A DNA stretch of 62,644 nt from Pseudomonas frederiksbergensis (GTDB lineage Bacteria; Pseudomonadota; Gammaproteobacteria; Pseudomonadales; Pseudomonadaceae), in contig NZ_MOBP01000024.1 in NCBI RefSeq assembly GCF_003732665.1, positions 1-62,644 of the forward strand, given 5' to 3'. The position numbers and the translations under genes were made by a program. The notes beneath the pieces are model-generated. The model was not told the DNA's origin. It searched no databases and was given only the letters and a program-made list of their open reading frames with translations. This document shows positions 43,727 to 52,102 of the stretch, in pieces; within the stretch, counting starts at the first letter, position 1; every line of letters begins with the position of its first letter.

Positions 43727-44287
43727 ATGAAGATTTCACGCGGTTTTGCACTGGCTTCGCTTATGACCCTGGCGGCCAGCCCGGTCTTCGCCGGTTTCAG
43801 CCTGGACGATGTGACCAAAGCGGCTTCGAGCATGCAGGGCGGTAACGCCGCCACTGCCGCCGCCCCGACACAGGAAACCGCTGGACTGCTCGGCGCGCTG
43901 ACTTCGCAGTTGAATGTAAAACCCGAGCAAGCCGTCGGTGGCACCGCGGCGATGCTGGGGCTGGCGAAGAATCAATTGAGCAACACCGATTATTCGCAAC
44001 TGGCCAAAAGCGTGCCGGGGCTGGACAAGCTGTCGGGTGGTGGTGGTCAATTGGGCGCCCTGAGCGGGTTGCTTGGTTCTTCCGGTAAATCGGCAGGGCT
44101 GGAAAATGCCTTGGGCAATGTGAAGAACACCAACGACCTGAACAGTGCATTCGGTGCTCTGGGCATGGACAGCGGGATGGTCGGCCAGTTTGCCCCGGTG
44201 ATCCTCAAGTATCTGGGTGACCAGGGCGTTGGCGGTCCGTTGCTGGAAAGCCTGGGCGGGATTTGGGGCGCCGGTTCCGGTAGCTGA
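43727..44287 (+). CDS. Secreted DUF2780 (VcgC/VcgE-like) protein
   Basis: This 186-aa protein starts MKISRGFALASLMTLAASPVFA, a signal peptide cut near residue 22. The mature region has the DUF2780 pattern LGALTSQLNVKPEQAVGGTAAMLGLAKNQLS...PGLDKL and is rich in Gly, Ala and Leu. Function unknown. It is convergent with the acyltransferase gene, with only 1 bp between stops. Confidence 0.82.
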   Translation: MKISRGFALASLMTLAASPVFAGFSLDDVTKAASSMQGGNAATAAAPTQETAGLLGALTSQLNVKPEQAVGGTAAMLGLAKNQLSNTDYSQLAKSVPGLDKLSGGGGQLGALSGLLGSSGKSAGLENALGNVKNTNDLNSAFGALGMDSGMVGQFAPVILKYLGDQGVGGPLLESLGGIWGAGSGS

Positions 44288-44288
44288 T

Positions 44289-45176
44289 TCAGCGGCGCTC
44301 GGCGCGCAACGCGTCGATGCGCCGGTCCTTCTCGATCCAGAGCTGGTTGACCCAGTTCTGGATTTTTTCGCGAAACAGCGGATCGTTTTCGTAATCCCCC
44401 TGCCACAACGCCGGGTCCAGTTCGCGGGTCTGGATGTCGATGATGACCTTCGGCACGTTGCCGCTGATCAAATCCCAGAACCCGGGAATCTTCTGCTGCG
44501 GATACACCACCGTCACATCGAGGATGGCGTCCAGCTGTTCGCCCATGGCCGCCAGCACAAACGCCACGCCACCGGCCTTGGGCTTGAGCAAGTGGGTGAA
44601 CGGTGATTGCTGCTGGGTACTTTTTGCGGTGGTGTACCGGGTGCCTTCCAGGTAATTGACCACCGTCACCGGCTGACGCTTATACAGCTCGCACGCCGCT
44701 TTGGTGATCTCCAGATCATGCCCGGCCAATTCAGGGTTTTTCGCCAAAAACGCCTTGGTGTAGCGCTTCATGAACGGGTAATCCAGCGCCCACCAGGCCA
44801 GGCCCAGGAACGGCACCCAGATCAGTTCTTTCTTGAGGAAGAATTTGAAGAACGGCGTGCGCCGGTTCAGGGTCTGGATCAGCGCCGGGATATCAACCCA
44901 GGACTGATGGTTGCTGATCACCAGGTACGAGGTGTCACCACGCAGGTCATCGCCGCCGCGAATGTCCCATTGGGTCGGGATGCAGAGACGGAAGATCAGC
45001 TTGTCGATTTCGGCCCAGGTCTCGGCGATCCACATCACCGCCCACGAGGCATAGTCGCGAAAGCGCCCGGGCAGGACCAGTTTGAGCAGGGCAAACACCA
45101 TCAGCGGGCCGAACAGGACCAGGGTGTTGAGCAACAGCAGGAGGGTAACGAAACAGCCGGTGAGCAGGCGGCGCAT
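44289..45176 (-). CDS. Membrane-bound acyltransferase (PlsC/YihG-like)
   Basis: This 295-aa protein has an N-terminal membrane segment (residues ~5-35) and the lysophospholipid acyltransferase motifs NHQSWVD (about 88-94) and NYLEGTRYT (about 170-178; the EGTR motif). It is closest to YihG-type acyltransferases of gamma-proteobacteria and probably acts on lysophospholipids at the inner membrane. P. aeruginosa has a matching gene (PA0461) just before the creBCD region. Confidence 0.85.
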   Translation of the reverse strand: MRRLLTGCFVTLLLLLNTLVLFGPLMVFALLKLVLPGRFRDYASWAVMWIAETWAEIDKLIFRLCIPTQWDIRGGDDLRGDTSYLVISNHQSWVDIPALIQTLNRRTPFFKFFLKKELIWVPFLGLAWWALDYPFMKRYTKAFLAKNPELAGHDLEITKAACELYKRQPVTVVNYLEGTRYTTAKSTQQQSPFTHLLKPKAGGVAFVLAAMGEQLDAILDVTVVYPQQKIPGFWDLISGNVPKVIIDIQTRELDPALWQGDYENDPLFREKIQNWVNQLWIEKDRRIDALRAERR

Positions 45177-45321
45177 AAGTAACTCTTGAAAGCGTTTGGG
45201 CGCGCCATGATAAGCAGCTTCGGGCGGCAGGCCAAATCGGCGGTGACGAATGTTTCACCTTTGAGCCGGTATGCTTGAGTGAATTTGAACAGGTCAGGCT
45301 GTTGTAGTGATTGATCTGGCC

Positions 45322-45414
45322 TCTTCGCGGGCAAGCCTCGCTCCTACGGTTATGTTTCGTACGAGATATTGCGTATGACACAAATCCTGTAGGAGCGAGG
45401 CTTGCCCGCGAAGG
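45322..45414. repeat. REP pair of the GTAGGAGCGAGGCTTGCCCGCGAA subtype
   Basis: Inverted CTTCGCGGGCAAGCCTCGCTCC / GGAGCGAGGCTTGCCCGCGAAG cores lie around a linker with TTCGTACGAGATATTGCGTATGAC symmetry, in the divergent acyltransferase/retropepsin interval. Confidence 0.9.
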
Positions 45415-45473
45415 CGATCTCAGGAACGAACGAATTGCTTTCTGACGGTCTAAAATCCCGCTGCCCACTCCTT

Positions 45474-45995
45474 ATGGATGCCCATTACGTGAAATCCCTC
45501 CTTGCACTGCTGACCCTCGTGGCCCTGCCGGTCATGGCCGCCGAGCCGACCTTGTACGGGCGTTACGAATACATCGCGCTGCCGGAAATCGGCGGTGAAG
45601 TCCTCAAGGCCAAAATGGACACCGGTGCCCTGACCGCGTCGCTGTCGGCCAAGGACATCGAAATGTTCACCCGCGATGGTGACGAGTGGGTGCGCTTCCG
45701 CCTCGCTACCAAGGACGCGAGCAACAAGGTCTACGAGCACAAAATCGCGCGGATCAGCAAGATCAAGACCCGCTCTGAAGAAGACGAGGACGAGAAGGAC
45801 GAAGCCGCCCCCACCAAGCGTCCAGTCGTCGATCTGGAACTGTGCCTGGGCAACGTCAAGCGCACGGTCGAGGTCAACCTCACCGACCGCAGCAGCTTCA
45901 ACTACCCGCTGCTGATCGGCGCCAAGGCCCTGCGTGAATTCGGCGCGGCGGTGAACCCGGCCCGACGTTTTACTGCGGATAAACCCGACTGCTGA
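45474..45995 (+). CDS. Retropepsin-like 'ATP-dependent zinc protease' family protein
   Basis: This 173-aa exported protein has a signal peptide (MDAHYVKSLLALLTLVALPVMA) and a single retropepsin-like domain with the DTGALTASL motif (K-M-D-T-G-A near 49-54). Family members (COG4067) have been described as putative aspartic proteases of the RimK-associated group; the zinc-protease name is historical. A GTG five codons in (VKSLLALL) is an alternative start. It is followed by creB after 59 bp, as in P. aeruginosa PA0462. Confidence 0.78.
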   Translation: MDAHYVKSLLALLTLVALPVMAAEPTLYGRYEYIALPEIGGEVLKAKMDTGALTASLSAKDIEMFTRDGDEWVRFRLATKDASNKVYEHKIARISKIKTRSEEDEDEKDEAAPTKRPVVDLELCLGNVKRTVEVNLTDRSSFNYPLLIGAKALREFGAAVNPARRFTADKPDC

Positions 45996-46054
45996 TTGAC
46001 GAGATGTGAGGCTTGGGCCACCGTTGCGCAACTTAACTGCCGTGCTCGGACGCC

Positions 46055-46720
46055 ATGCCTCATATCCTGATTGTCGAAGACGAAGCGGCCATTGCCGATA
46101 CGTTGATTTTTGCGTTGCAGGGCGAAGGATTCACCACCACTTGGGTGAGCCTCGGCGCGGCGGCGCTTGAGCATCAACGCCAGACCCCGGCCGACCTGAT
46201 CATTCTCGACATCAGCGGCTTCGAAACCTGCAAGCAACTGCGGCGTTTCAGCGACGTGCCGGTGATTTTTCTAAGCGCCCGCGATGCAGAGATCGACCGC
46301 GTCGTGGGCCTGGAAATCGGCGCCGACGATTACGTGGTCAAACCGTTCAGCCCCCGGGAAGTGGCGGCGCGGGTCCGGGCGATCCTCAAGCGCATGGCCC
46401 CGCGAGCGCCGGCAGAAGTCGCTTCGACACTGTTTCGCATCGACAGCGAACGGGTGCAGATCAGCTATCGCGGCCAGCCCCTGAGCCTGACCCGCCACGA
46501 ATTCCGCTTGCTGCAATGCCTGCTCGAACAGCCCGAACGCGTCTTCAGTCGCGAGCAATTGCTCGACGCCCTGGGCGTGGCCGCCGATGCTGGCTACGAG
46601 CGCAGTATCGACAGCCACATCAAAAGCGTGCGCGCCAAACTGCGCCTGGTGCGGGCCGACGCCGAACCCATCCAGACCCATCGCGGCCTCGGCTACAGCT
46701 ACAGCCCGGGGCATAGCTGA
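46055..46720 (+). CDS. creB: Response regulator CreB with a deletion at the phosphorylation loop
   Basis: This 221-aa OmpR-type regulator has a receiver domain (about 1-112) and a winged-helix domain (about 125-218; LTRHEFRLLQCLLEQPERVFSREQLLDALGV). The acidic pair (VEDE) and the switch Lys (DDYVVKPFSPRE) are present. At the phospho-acceptor the sequence reads LIILD52ISGFETC, whereas CreB of E. coli reads MILDVGLPDISGFELC there. The five residues VGLPD are missing (or one GAC-to-GAC unit), with no frameshift. Phosphorylation-loop geometry should be disturbed. It overlaps creC by one base. Confidence 0.88.
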   Translation: MPHILIVEDEAAIADTLIFALQGEGFTTTWVSLGAAALEHQRQTPADLIILDISGFETCKQLRRFSDVPVIFLSARDAEIDRVVGLEIGADDYVVKPFSPREVAARVRAILKRMAPRAPAEVASTLFRIDSERVQISYRGQPLSLTRHEFRLLQCLLEQPERVFSREQLLDALGVAADAGYERSIDSHIKSVRAKLRLVRADAEPIQTHRGLGYSYSPGHS

Positions 46721-48138
46721 TGTCACTGGGCATCCGCATTTTCCTGGTCTATGTGCTGTTTATCGGCCTGACCGGTTACTTTGTGCTCAACACCGTGATG
46801 GAAGAAATCCGCCCCGGTGTGCGCCAGTCCACCGAAGAAACCCTGGTGGACACCGCCAACCTGATGGCCGAAATCCTGCGCGACGACTTCAAGGCCGGGA
46901 CCCTCAACCAGAATCACTGGCCTCAACTGCTCAAGGCCTACGGCGAGCGACAGCCAAAGGCGAGCATCTGGGGCCTGCCGAAAAACCAGGTCAACCACCG
47001 CATCTACGTCACCGACGCCAAAGGCATCGTGGTGCTGGACTCCAGCGGCGCGGCGGTGGGCCAGGACTATTCGCGCTGGAACGACGTTTACCTGACCCTG
47101 CGCGGCGAATACGGTGCGCGCTCCACCCGCAGCGATCCCAACGACGCGACTTCCTCGGTAATGCACGTCGGCGCGCCAATCCGCGATAACGGCCAGATCA
47201 TCGGCGTGGTCACCGTGGCCAAGCCCAACAGCTCATTGCAGCCCTACGTTGATCGTACCGAACGGCGATTATTCGCGTATGGCGCCGGTTTGATCGGCCT
47301 CGGTTTACTGTTCGGCGCCGTGCTGTCGTGGTGGCTGAGCGCGGCGCTGCGACGGTTGACCGCTTACGCCCAGGCGGTCAGCGAAGGTCGTCGGGTCGAG
47401 GTGCCGCATTATCGCGGCGGCGAACTGGAACAACTGGCGACGGCGGTTGAGCAGATGCGCACGCAACTGGAGGGCAAGGCCTATGTCGAGCGCTACGTGC
47501 ACACCTTGACCCATGAATTGAAGAGCCCGCTGGCGGCGATTCGCGGCGCGGCGGAACTGTTGCAAGGTGAGATGCCGCTGGCCCATCAGCAGCGTTTCGT
47601 CAGCAACATCGACAGCGAAAGTGCGCGGATGCAGCAGTTGATCGAGCGGTTGTTGAACCTGGCGCAGGTTGAGCAGCGGCAAGGGCTGGAGGAGCGGGTC
47701 GAAGTGCCGTTGGTGGCGTTGGTGGACGAGTTGCTGGACGCCCAATCGGCGCGGATCGAGGGTAAACAGTTGCGGGTTGAGCAGACGATTACTCCGGATT
47801 TGCTTTTGATCGGCGAGCCGTTTCTGTTGCGTCAGGCGTTGGGCAATCTGCTGGAAAACGCCCTGGATTTCACTCCGGTTCGGGGGCGGTTGCACCTCGG
47901 TGCCGAGCGGGTGGGTGAGCAGGTTGAGATCAGGTTATTCAACCAGGCTGAGGCGATTCCTGAGTATGCATTGCCGCGCCTGAGTGAGCGCTTCTACTCA
48001 TTGCCTCGGCCGGACAGTGGGCGTAAGAGCACCGGGTTGGGGCTTAACTTCGTTGAAGAGGTGGTCAAGTTGCATGGTGGCGAGATGAGCATTGGTAATG
48101 TGCGGGGCGGGGTTGAAGTGACGCTGCGCCTGCCTTAG
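46720..48138 (+). CDS. creC: Sensor histidine kinase CreC
   Basis: This 472-aa kinase has an N-terminal membrane helix (IFLVYVLFIGLTGYFVLNTVM), a periplasmic sensing region (~30-180), a second helix (~185-205), a HAMP domain, the phospho-acceptor His in HTLTHELKSPLAAIRGAAELL (about 258-278) and an ATPase domain with N- and G-box segments (NLLENALDFTP; STGLGLNFVEEV). It would phosphorylate CreB. The gene looks intact. Confidence 0.92.
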   Translation: MSLGIRIFLVYVLFIGLTGYFVLNTVMEEIRPGVRQSTEETLVDTANLMAEILRDDFKAGTLNQNHWPQLLKAYGERQPKASIWGLPKNQVNHRIYVTDAKGIVVLDSSGAAVGQDYSRWNDVYLTLRGEYGARSTRSDPNDATSSVMHVGAPIRDNGQIIGVVTVAKPNSSLQPYVDRTERRLFAYGAGLIGLGLLFGAVLSWWLSAALRRLTAYAQAVSEGRRVEVPHYRGGELEQLATAVEQMRTQLEGKAYVERYVHTLTHELKSPLAAIRGAAELLQGEMPLAHQQRFVSNIDSESARMQQLIERLLNLAQVEQRQGLEERVEVPLVALVDELLDAQSARIEGKQLRVEQTITPDLLLIGEPFLLRQALGNLLENALDFTPVRGRLHLGAERVGEQVEIRLFNQAEAIPEYALPRLSERFYSLPRPDSGRKSTGLGLNFVEEVVKLHGGEMSIGNVRGGVEVTLRLP

Positions 48139-48151
48139 GACCGTGTCGCGG

Positions 48152-48220
48152 CCTTCGCGAGCAAGCCTGCTCCCGATGTAGAAATGCGTTCCCATGTGGG
48201 AGCGGGCTTGCTCGCGAAGA
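48152..48220. repeat. REP pair between creC and creD
   Basis: The left core is diverged (TTCGCGAGCAAGCCTGCTCCCG) and the right core is canonical. It separates creD from creBC. Confidence 0.88.
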
Positions 48221-48233
48221 GGCCGGCCCAGTC

Positions 48234-48249
48234 TCCACAAAGTCTCCAC
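48234..48249. promoter_or_regulatory. Candidate CreB box (cre-tag-like repeat) upstream of creD
   Basis: TCCAC-AAAGTC-TCCAC is a direct repeat of a 5-mer with a 6-bp spacer. The published cre/blr tag is TTCAC-N6-TTCAC, so spacing and four of five bases per half match. It lies 67 bp before the creD start. Confidence 0.45.
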
Positions 48250-48316
48250 ATTCCCCCCACAAAACCCCCACACGCCCACCCCAGACTCTCCCTCATTCGA
48301 ACAGGGAGAGACCCAC

Positions 48317-49687
48317 ATGAACCGCAGCCTGACCCTCAAACTCGGGGCGATTGCCCTTCTGATTCTGTTATTGCTGATCCCGTTGCTGATGATCAACGGC
48401 GTGATCCAGGACCGTCAGCAACTGCGCGACGGCGTGCTCGAAGACATCGCCCGCAGTTCCAGCTACAGCCAGCAATTGACCGGGCCGCTGATGGTGGTGC
48501 CGTATCGCAAGGTGGTGCGCACCTGGAAGCTCAACGAAAAAACCAACGAGCGTTACCAGGAAGTCGGTGAGGAGCGGGGCCGTTTGTACTTCCTGCCGGA
48601 GCGCTTTGAACTCGATGGCAACGTCCAGACCGAACTGCGTGCCCGGGGCATTTATGAAGCGCGGTTGTTTCACGCCGATAACCGTATCAGCGGCCTTTTC
48701 ACGATCCCGGAACAACTGGGCATCAAGGAAGACTTCGCCGACTACCAGTTTGACCAGCCATTCCTGGCCGTGGGCATCAGCGACATTCGCGGTATCGAGA
48801 ATGCACTGAAACTGGAACTCGACGGCCAGCGCCTGGACTTCGTGCCGGGCAGCCAGGTGGGTTGGTTGGGCGAGGGTGTACACGTGACGCTGCCGATGCT
48901 GGACGCAAAAAAAACCACGGAACTGGCCTTCGGTTTCGACCTGCGCCTGCAAGGCACCGGTCAGTTGCAAGTGCTGCCGGTGGGCAAGACCAGCAAAGTG
49001 TCGTTGGCCGCGAATTGGCCGCACCCAAGCTTTATCGGCAACTACCTGCCGGCCCAGCGTGAAGTCACCGACCAGGGCTTCACCGCCAATTGGCAAACCT
49101 CGTTTTTCTCCACCAACCTGCAAGAAGCGTTGAGCAGTTGTGTGTCCGGCGGTGGCTGTGAAGCGTTCAACGGCCGCAGCTTCGGTGTGAGCTTCATCGA
49201 CCCGGTGGACCAGTACCTGAAAAGCGACCGGGCGATCAAATATGCGCTGTTGTTCATCGTCCTGACCTTCGCCGGTTTCTTCCTCTTCGAAGTGCTGAAA
49301 AGCCTGGCGGTGCACCCGGTGCAATACGCGCTGGTCGGCGTGGCCCTGGCGTTCTTCTACCTGTTGCTACTGTCGCTGTCCGAGCACATCGGCTTTGCCC
49401 TGGCGTATCTGCTGTCGGCCAGCGGTTGTGTGTTGCTGATCGGGTTTTATGTCTGCCACGTGCTGCGCAGTGTGCGCCACGGCCTGAGTTTTTCGGCGGG
49501 GTTGGCGGGGTTGTACGGTTTGCTCTACGGCTTGTTGAGTGCCGAGGATTACGCGCTGTTGATGGGTTCGCTGTTGCTGTTCGGGCTGCTGGGTGTGTTC
49601 ATGGTGCTGACCCGCAAACTGGACTGGTACGGGATCGGGGCGAAGCCAGTCAAGCCGTTGGTGTTTGATATGGGAGCGGTGGAATGA
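48317..49687 (+). CDS. creD: Inner-membrane protein CreD
   Basis: This 456-aa protein has an N-terminal helix (LGAIALLILLLLIPLLMI), a large periplasmic region (~45-310) and about five C-terminal transmembrane helices (~320-440). CreD is the main CreBC-regulon output, linked to envelope stress and colicin/beta-lactam phenotypes. The start MNRSLTLKLGAIAL follows CAGGGAGAG. Separation from creC by a REP pair and its own tag suggests its own promoter. Confidence 0.92.
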   Translation: MNRSLTLKLGAIALLILLLLIPLLMINGVIQDRQQLRDGVLEDIARSSSYSQQLTGPLMVVPYRKVVRTWKLNEKTNERYQEVGEERGRLYFLPERFELDGNVQTELRARGIYEARLFHADNRISGLFTIPEQLGIKEDFADYQFDQPFLAVGISDIRGIENALKLELDGQRLDFVPGSQVGWLGEGVHVTLPMLDAKKTTELAFGFDLRLQGTGQLQVLPVGKTSKVSLAANWPHPSFIGNYLPAQREVTDQGFTANWQTSFFSTNLQEALSSCVSGGGCEAFNGRSFGVSFIDPVDQYLKSDRAIKYALLFIVLTFAGFFLFEVLKSLAVHPVQYALVGVALAFFYLLLLSLSEHIGFALAYLLSASGCVLLIGFYVCHVLRSVRHGLSFSAGLAGLYGLLYGLLSAEDYALLMGSLLLFGLLGVFMVLTRKLDWYGIGAKPVKPLVFDMGAVE

Positions 49688-49778
49688 GCCGGTCGTTGGG
49701 GTTGCGGGAGGATCAGCGGGAAGGGGAGGTGTTGGCGACGCTGATTATCGGGTTGTTTCCAATCGATTCGGTGTGGTG

Positions 49779-49875
49779 CCTTCGCGAGCAAGCCCGCTCC
49801 CACAAGGGATCTCCAGTGAACACAAAAAATGTGCAAACCACCGATCAAATGTGGGAGCGGGCTTGCTCGCGAAGA
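49779..49875. repeat. REPIN between creD and the GST gene
   Basis: Inverted cores. The linker carries GTGAACACAAAAAATGTGCAAACCACC, again the recurring GTGNACA/TTTGTG linker type. Confidence 0.9.
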
Positions 49876-49897
49876 GGCCCGCCCAACCAGTGAAGAT

Positions 49898-50527
49898 CTA
49901 AACCTTGGGCATAGTGGCCAACATCGAAGGCCGCTGACTCACTTCAAAAAACCACTCGGCCAGTTGCGGATTCGCCACGCGCCATTCCAGATCGGGATGG
50001 CGCAGGTCGAGGTAACCCAAGGCACAGGCCACGCTGATCGCCGCCACATCAAAATGACTGGTCAACTCGGCAATCGCCTCCGCTTCCAACACGGCCAAGG
50101 CCCGGCGGATCTTCTCGCGCTGACCATCGAGCCACTGGTCCCAATGTTTTTCCGGGGCACGCAGGGCTTGTTCGTAACGAATCATCACCGCCGCGTCCAT
50201 GATCCCGTCGGCCAGGGAGGCCAGGGTCAGGCGCCGCCAGCGGGCCGGGCCGTCACGGGGGATCAGCGGGTTGCCGACGTGCTGGTGATCGAGGTAGTCG
50301 AGGATCACTCGGCTGTCATGGATGACGTTGCCATCGGCCAGGCGCAGGGCCGGGATCTTGCCCAGCGGATTGTCTTGGCACAGCGCCAGGTCCGGGCTGA
50401 CCGGCGTCAGTTGGCTGAGTTGCAGGGCCACGCGGTCGGTCTGGCCGGTCTCGTGCAGCAGCACCATGACTTTGCGGACGAAGGGCGAGGCAGGGTTGTG
50501 GAACAGGGTCATGCTCGGGGCGGACAT
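49898..50527 (-). CDS. Glutathione S-transferase family protein
   Basis: This 209-aa protein has an N-terminal thioredoxin-like domain beginning MTLFHNPASPFVRKVMVLLHETG (Ser in the SPF segment is the likely activating residue) with NPLGKIPAL, and an all-helical C-terminal domain. The YibF-like subgroup is the closest guess. The start at 50527 (MSAPSM) or 50512 (MTLFHN) cannot be settled. It is convergent with creD. Confidence 0.85.
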   Translation of the reverse strand: MSAPSMTLFHNPASPFVRKVMVLLHETGQTDRVALQLSQLTPVSPDLALCQDNPLGKIPALRLADGNVIHDSRVILDYLDHQHVGNPLIPRDGPARWRRLTLASLADGIMDAAVMIRYEQALRAPEKHWDQWLDGQREKIRRALAVLEAEAIAELTSHFDVAAISVACALGYLDLRHPDLEWRVANPQLAEWFFEVSQRPSMLATMPKV

Positions 50528-50607
50528 GGCAGCGTCTCGATCGGTGGCAGTGCGGGGCAGCATAGCGCGTTGGTTCTATTCCTCAAGATCAGAAGTGCAC
50601 ACAGAAC

Positions 50608-50702
50608 CCCTGTGGGAGCGGGCTTGCTCGCGAAGGCGGTGTGTCATTCAGCATCAATGTTGACTGATACACCGCCTTCGCGAGCAAGCCCGCTCCCACA
50701 AG
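50608..50702. repeat. REPIN between the GST gene and the PepSY operon
   Basis: Inverted GGGAGCGGGCTTGCTCGCGAAGGCGGTG cores. The linker CATTCAGCATCAATGTTGACTGA matches those of other REPINs in the window. Confidence 0.92.
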
Positions 50703-50723
50703 GGGTTGTGATGTTTCTGGGGA

Positions 50724-50903
50724 TTAGCGGCGTTGGAGTAAGCCGCGCAGGGCGAGGGCGGCGGGGATGCCCAGGCCCAACCAGCTCAACGCATCCCACA
50801 CACCATCACCCAGCAATGCCGAGAACAACCCGGCCGCACTCAGCAGCGCGATCACCAACGGTGTGGCGAAGACTTTCCAGAAGTTCGACTGCCTGGGCTT
50901 CAT
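50724..50903 (-). CDS. 59-aa membrane protein coupled to the PepSY gene
   Basis: This short gene encodes a 59-aa product that starts MKPRQSNFWKVFATPLVIAL and has two predicted membrane helices (about 13-30 and 38-52) and a basic end (RGLLQRR). Its ATG (50903-50901) overlaps the PepSY stop in an ATGA arrangement, strong evidence of translation. Small membrane partners of similar size accompany PepSY-type periplasmic siderophore-iron reductases such as FpvG, so a role in ferrisiderophore handling is plausible but inferred. Confidence 0.68.
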   Translation of the reverse strand: MKPRQSNFWKVFATPLVIALLSAAGLFSALLGDGVWDALSWLGLGIPAALALRGLLQRR

Positions 50904-52030
50904 GCCGGGCTCTCCAGTTTATCGAGCACCGGTTTCGCCGCTTTGCGCCGCACCACCCACAGATAAACCCCGCTACCGAGCACGATGATGGTCAGTACAT
51001 CCAGGGTCGCCCAGAGGATTTTCATCGGCATGCCGCCGTAATCACCGAAGTGCAGTGGTTGCGACATGCCCATCGCGTCCATGTACCACGGGCGCTCGGC
51101 CACGGCGGTGACTTTCAGAGTACTGGCGTCGATCAACACCGGTGTCAGCAAGTGCGAGGTCAGGTGCGTGCTGCCTTTCATGAACACGGCGTAATGGTGT
51201 TCGCTGGAGAAACGCGTGCCGGGGAAGGCGATGAAGTCCGGCTGCATGCCCGGCGCGACTTCCTTGGCGATGTCGAGCAGTCGCGTGGCCGGAGCCAGTT
51301 GCGTCAGCGGCGGCGCATCGCGATAGGGCGCGACCATCGCGCTCAGGCTGTCGTTGCGCCACGCAGCGATCAGCAGGTCGGCGCAGGCGCTGATCACGCC
51401 GGTCACGCCAACCACCAAGGCCCAGGTCAGGGTCACTACACCGATCAGGTTGTGCAGGTCGAGCCAGCGCAGGCGGGTGGATTTGTCCTGGCGCACGGTG
51501 GCGAACTTCAGGCGACGCATGAACGGCAGGTACAGCACCGTGCCGGACACAATCGCCGCCACGAACATGATCCCCATGAACGCCAGCAGCAACTTGCCCG
51601 GCAGCCCGGCAAACATGTCCACGTGCAAGCGCAGCATGACCATCATCAGCCCGCCGTTGGCCGACGGCATCTCCAGCGCTTCACCGGTGCGCGCATCGAG
51701 CATGAAGGTGTGGGACGAGTTGGGCTCGGTGCCAGCGGTTTTCGCCATGATCGCGATCACGCCGTTGGGGTCTTCATCGTCGTAGCCGAAGTACTGCATG
51801 ACCTCGCCGGGTCGATGCTTCTCAGCGGCGGCCACCAACTGCTGCAGATTCAACTGCGGGGTATCGGCCGGCATGACCTTCAACTCGGCGGCATCCCCCA
51901 GCAAATGGTCGATCTCGTGGTGGAAGATCAGCGGAAGACCGGTCAGTGCCAGCATCAGCAGGAAGACCGTGCAGATCAGGCTCGTCCAGGTGTGGATGCA
52001 GGACCAGCGGCGAATTGTTTTACTTTTCAT
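50900..52030 (-). CDS. PepSY-associated membrane protein (putative siderophore-iron reductase)
   Basis: This 376-aa protein starts at MKSKTIRRWSCIHTW, the usual PepSY_TM opening, with four membrane helices (about 12-35, 140-165, 190-215 and 340-365). Conserved His residues near helices (HTW, FHHEIDHLLG, WLDLHNLIG, LHFGDYGG) may bind haem. Homologues beside TonB receptors (FoxB, FpvG) reduce siderophore-bound iron. It lies 72 bp behind fiuA on the same strand, which supports that role. Confidence 0.82.
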   Translation of the reverse strand: MKSKTIRRWSCIHTWTSLICTVFLLMLALTGLPLIFHHEIDHLLGDAAELKVMPADTPQLNLQQLVAAAEKHRPGEVMQYFGYDDEDPNGVIAIMAKTAGTEPNSSHTFMLDARTGEALEMPSANGGLMMVMLRLHVDMFAGLPGKLLLAFMGIMFVAAIVSGTVLYLPFMRRLKFATVRQDKSTRLRWLDLHNLIGVVTLTWALVVGVTGVISACADLLIAAWRNDSLSAMVAPYRDAPPLTQLAPATRLLDIAKEVAPGMQPDFIAFPGTRFSSEHHYAVFMKGSTHLTSHLLTPVLIDASTLKVTAVAERPWYMDAMGMSQPLHFGDYGGMPMKILWATLDVLTIIVLGSGVYLWVVRRKAAKPVLDKLESPA

Positions 52031-52102
52031 TTCATGGCCTTCAGAAAGACCAAAGCCGTCCACTGGGGACGGCTTGGTCATAGGGCGTGTCAGGTCAGGC
52101 GA

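Noticed and set aside
49684..49893. A 69-codon frame starting at the creD stop (ATGA)
   Set aside because: Most of it is translated REP sequence (WERACSRR) and the rest has no family resemblance, so the overlap is likely chance.
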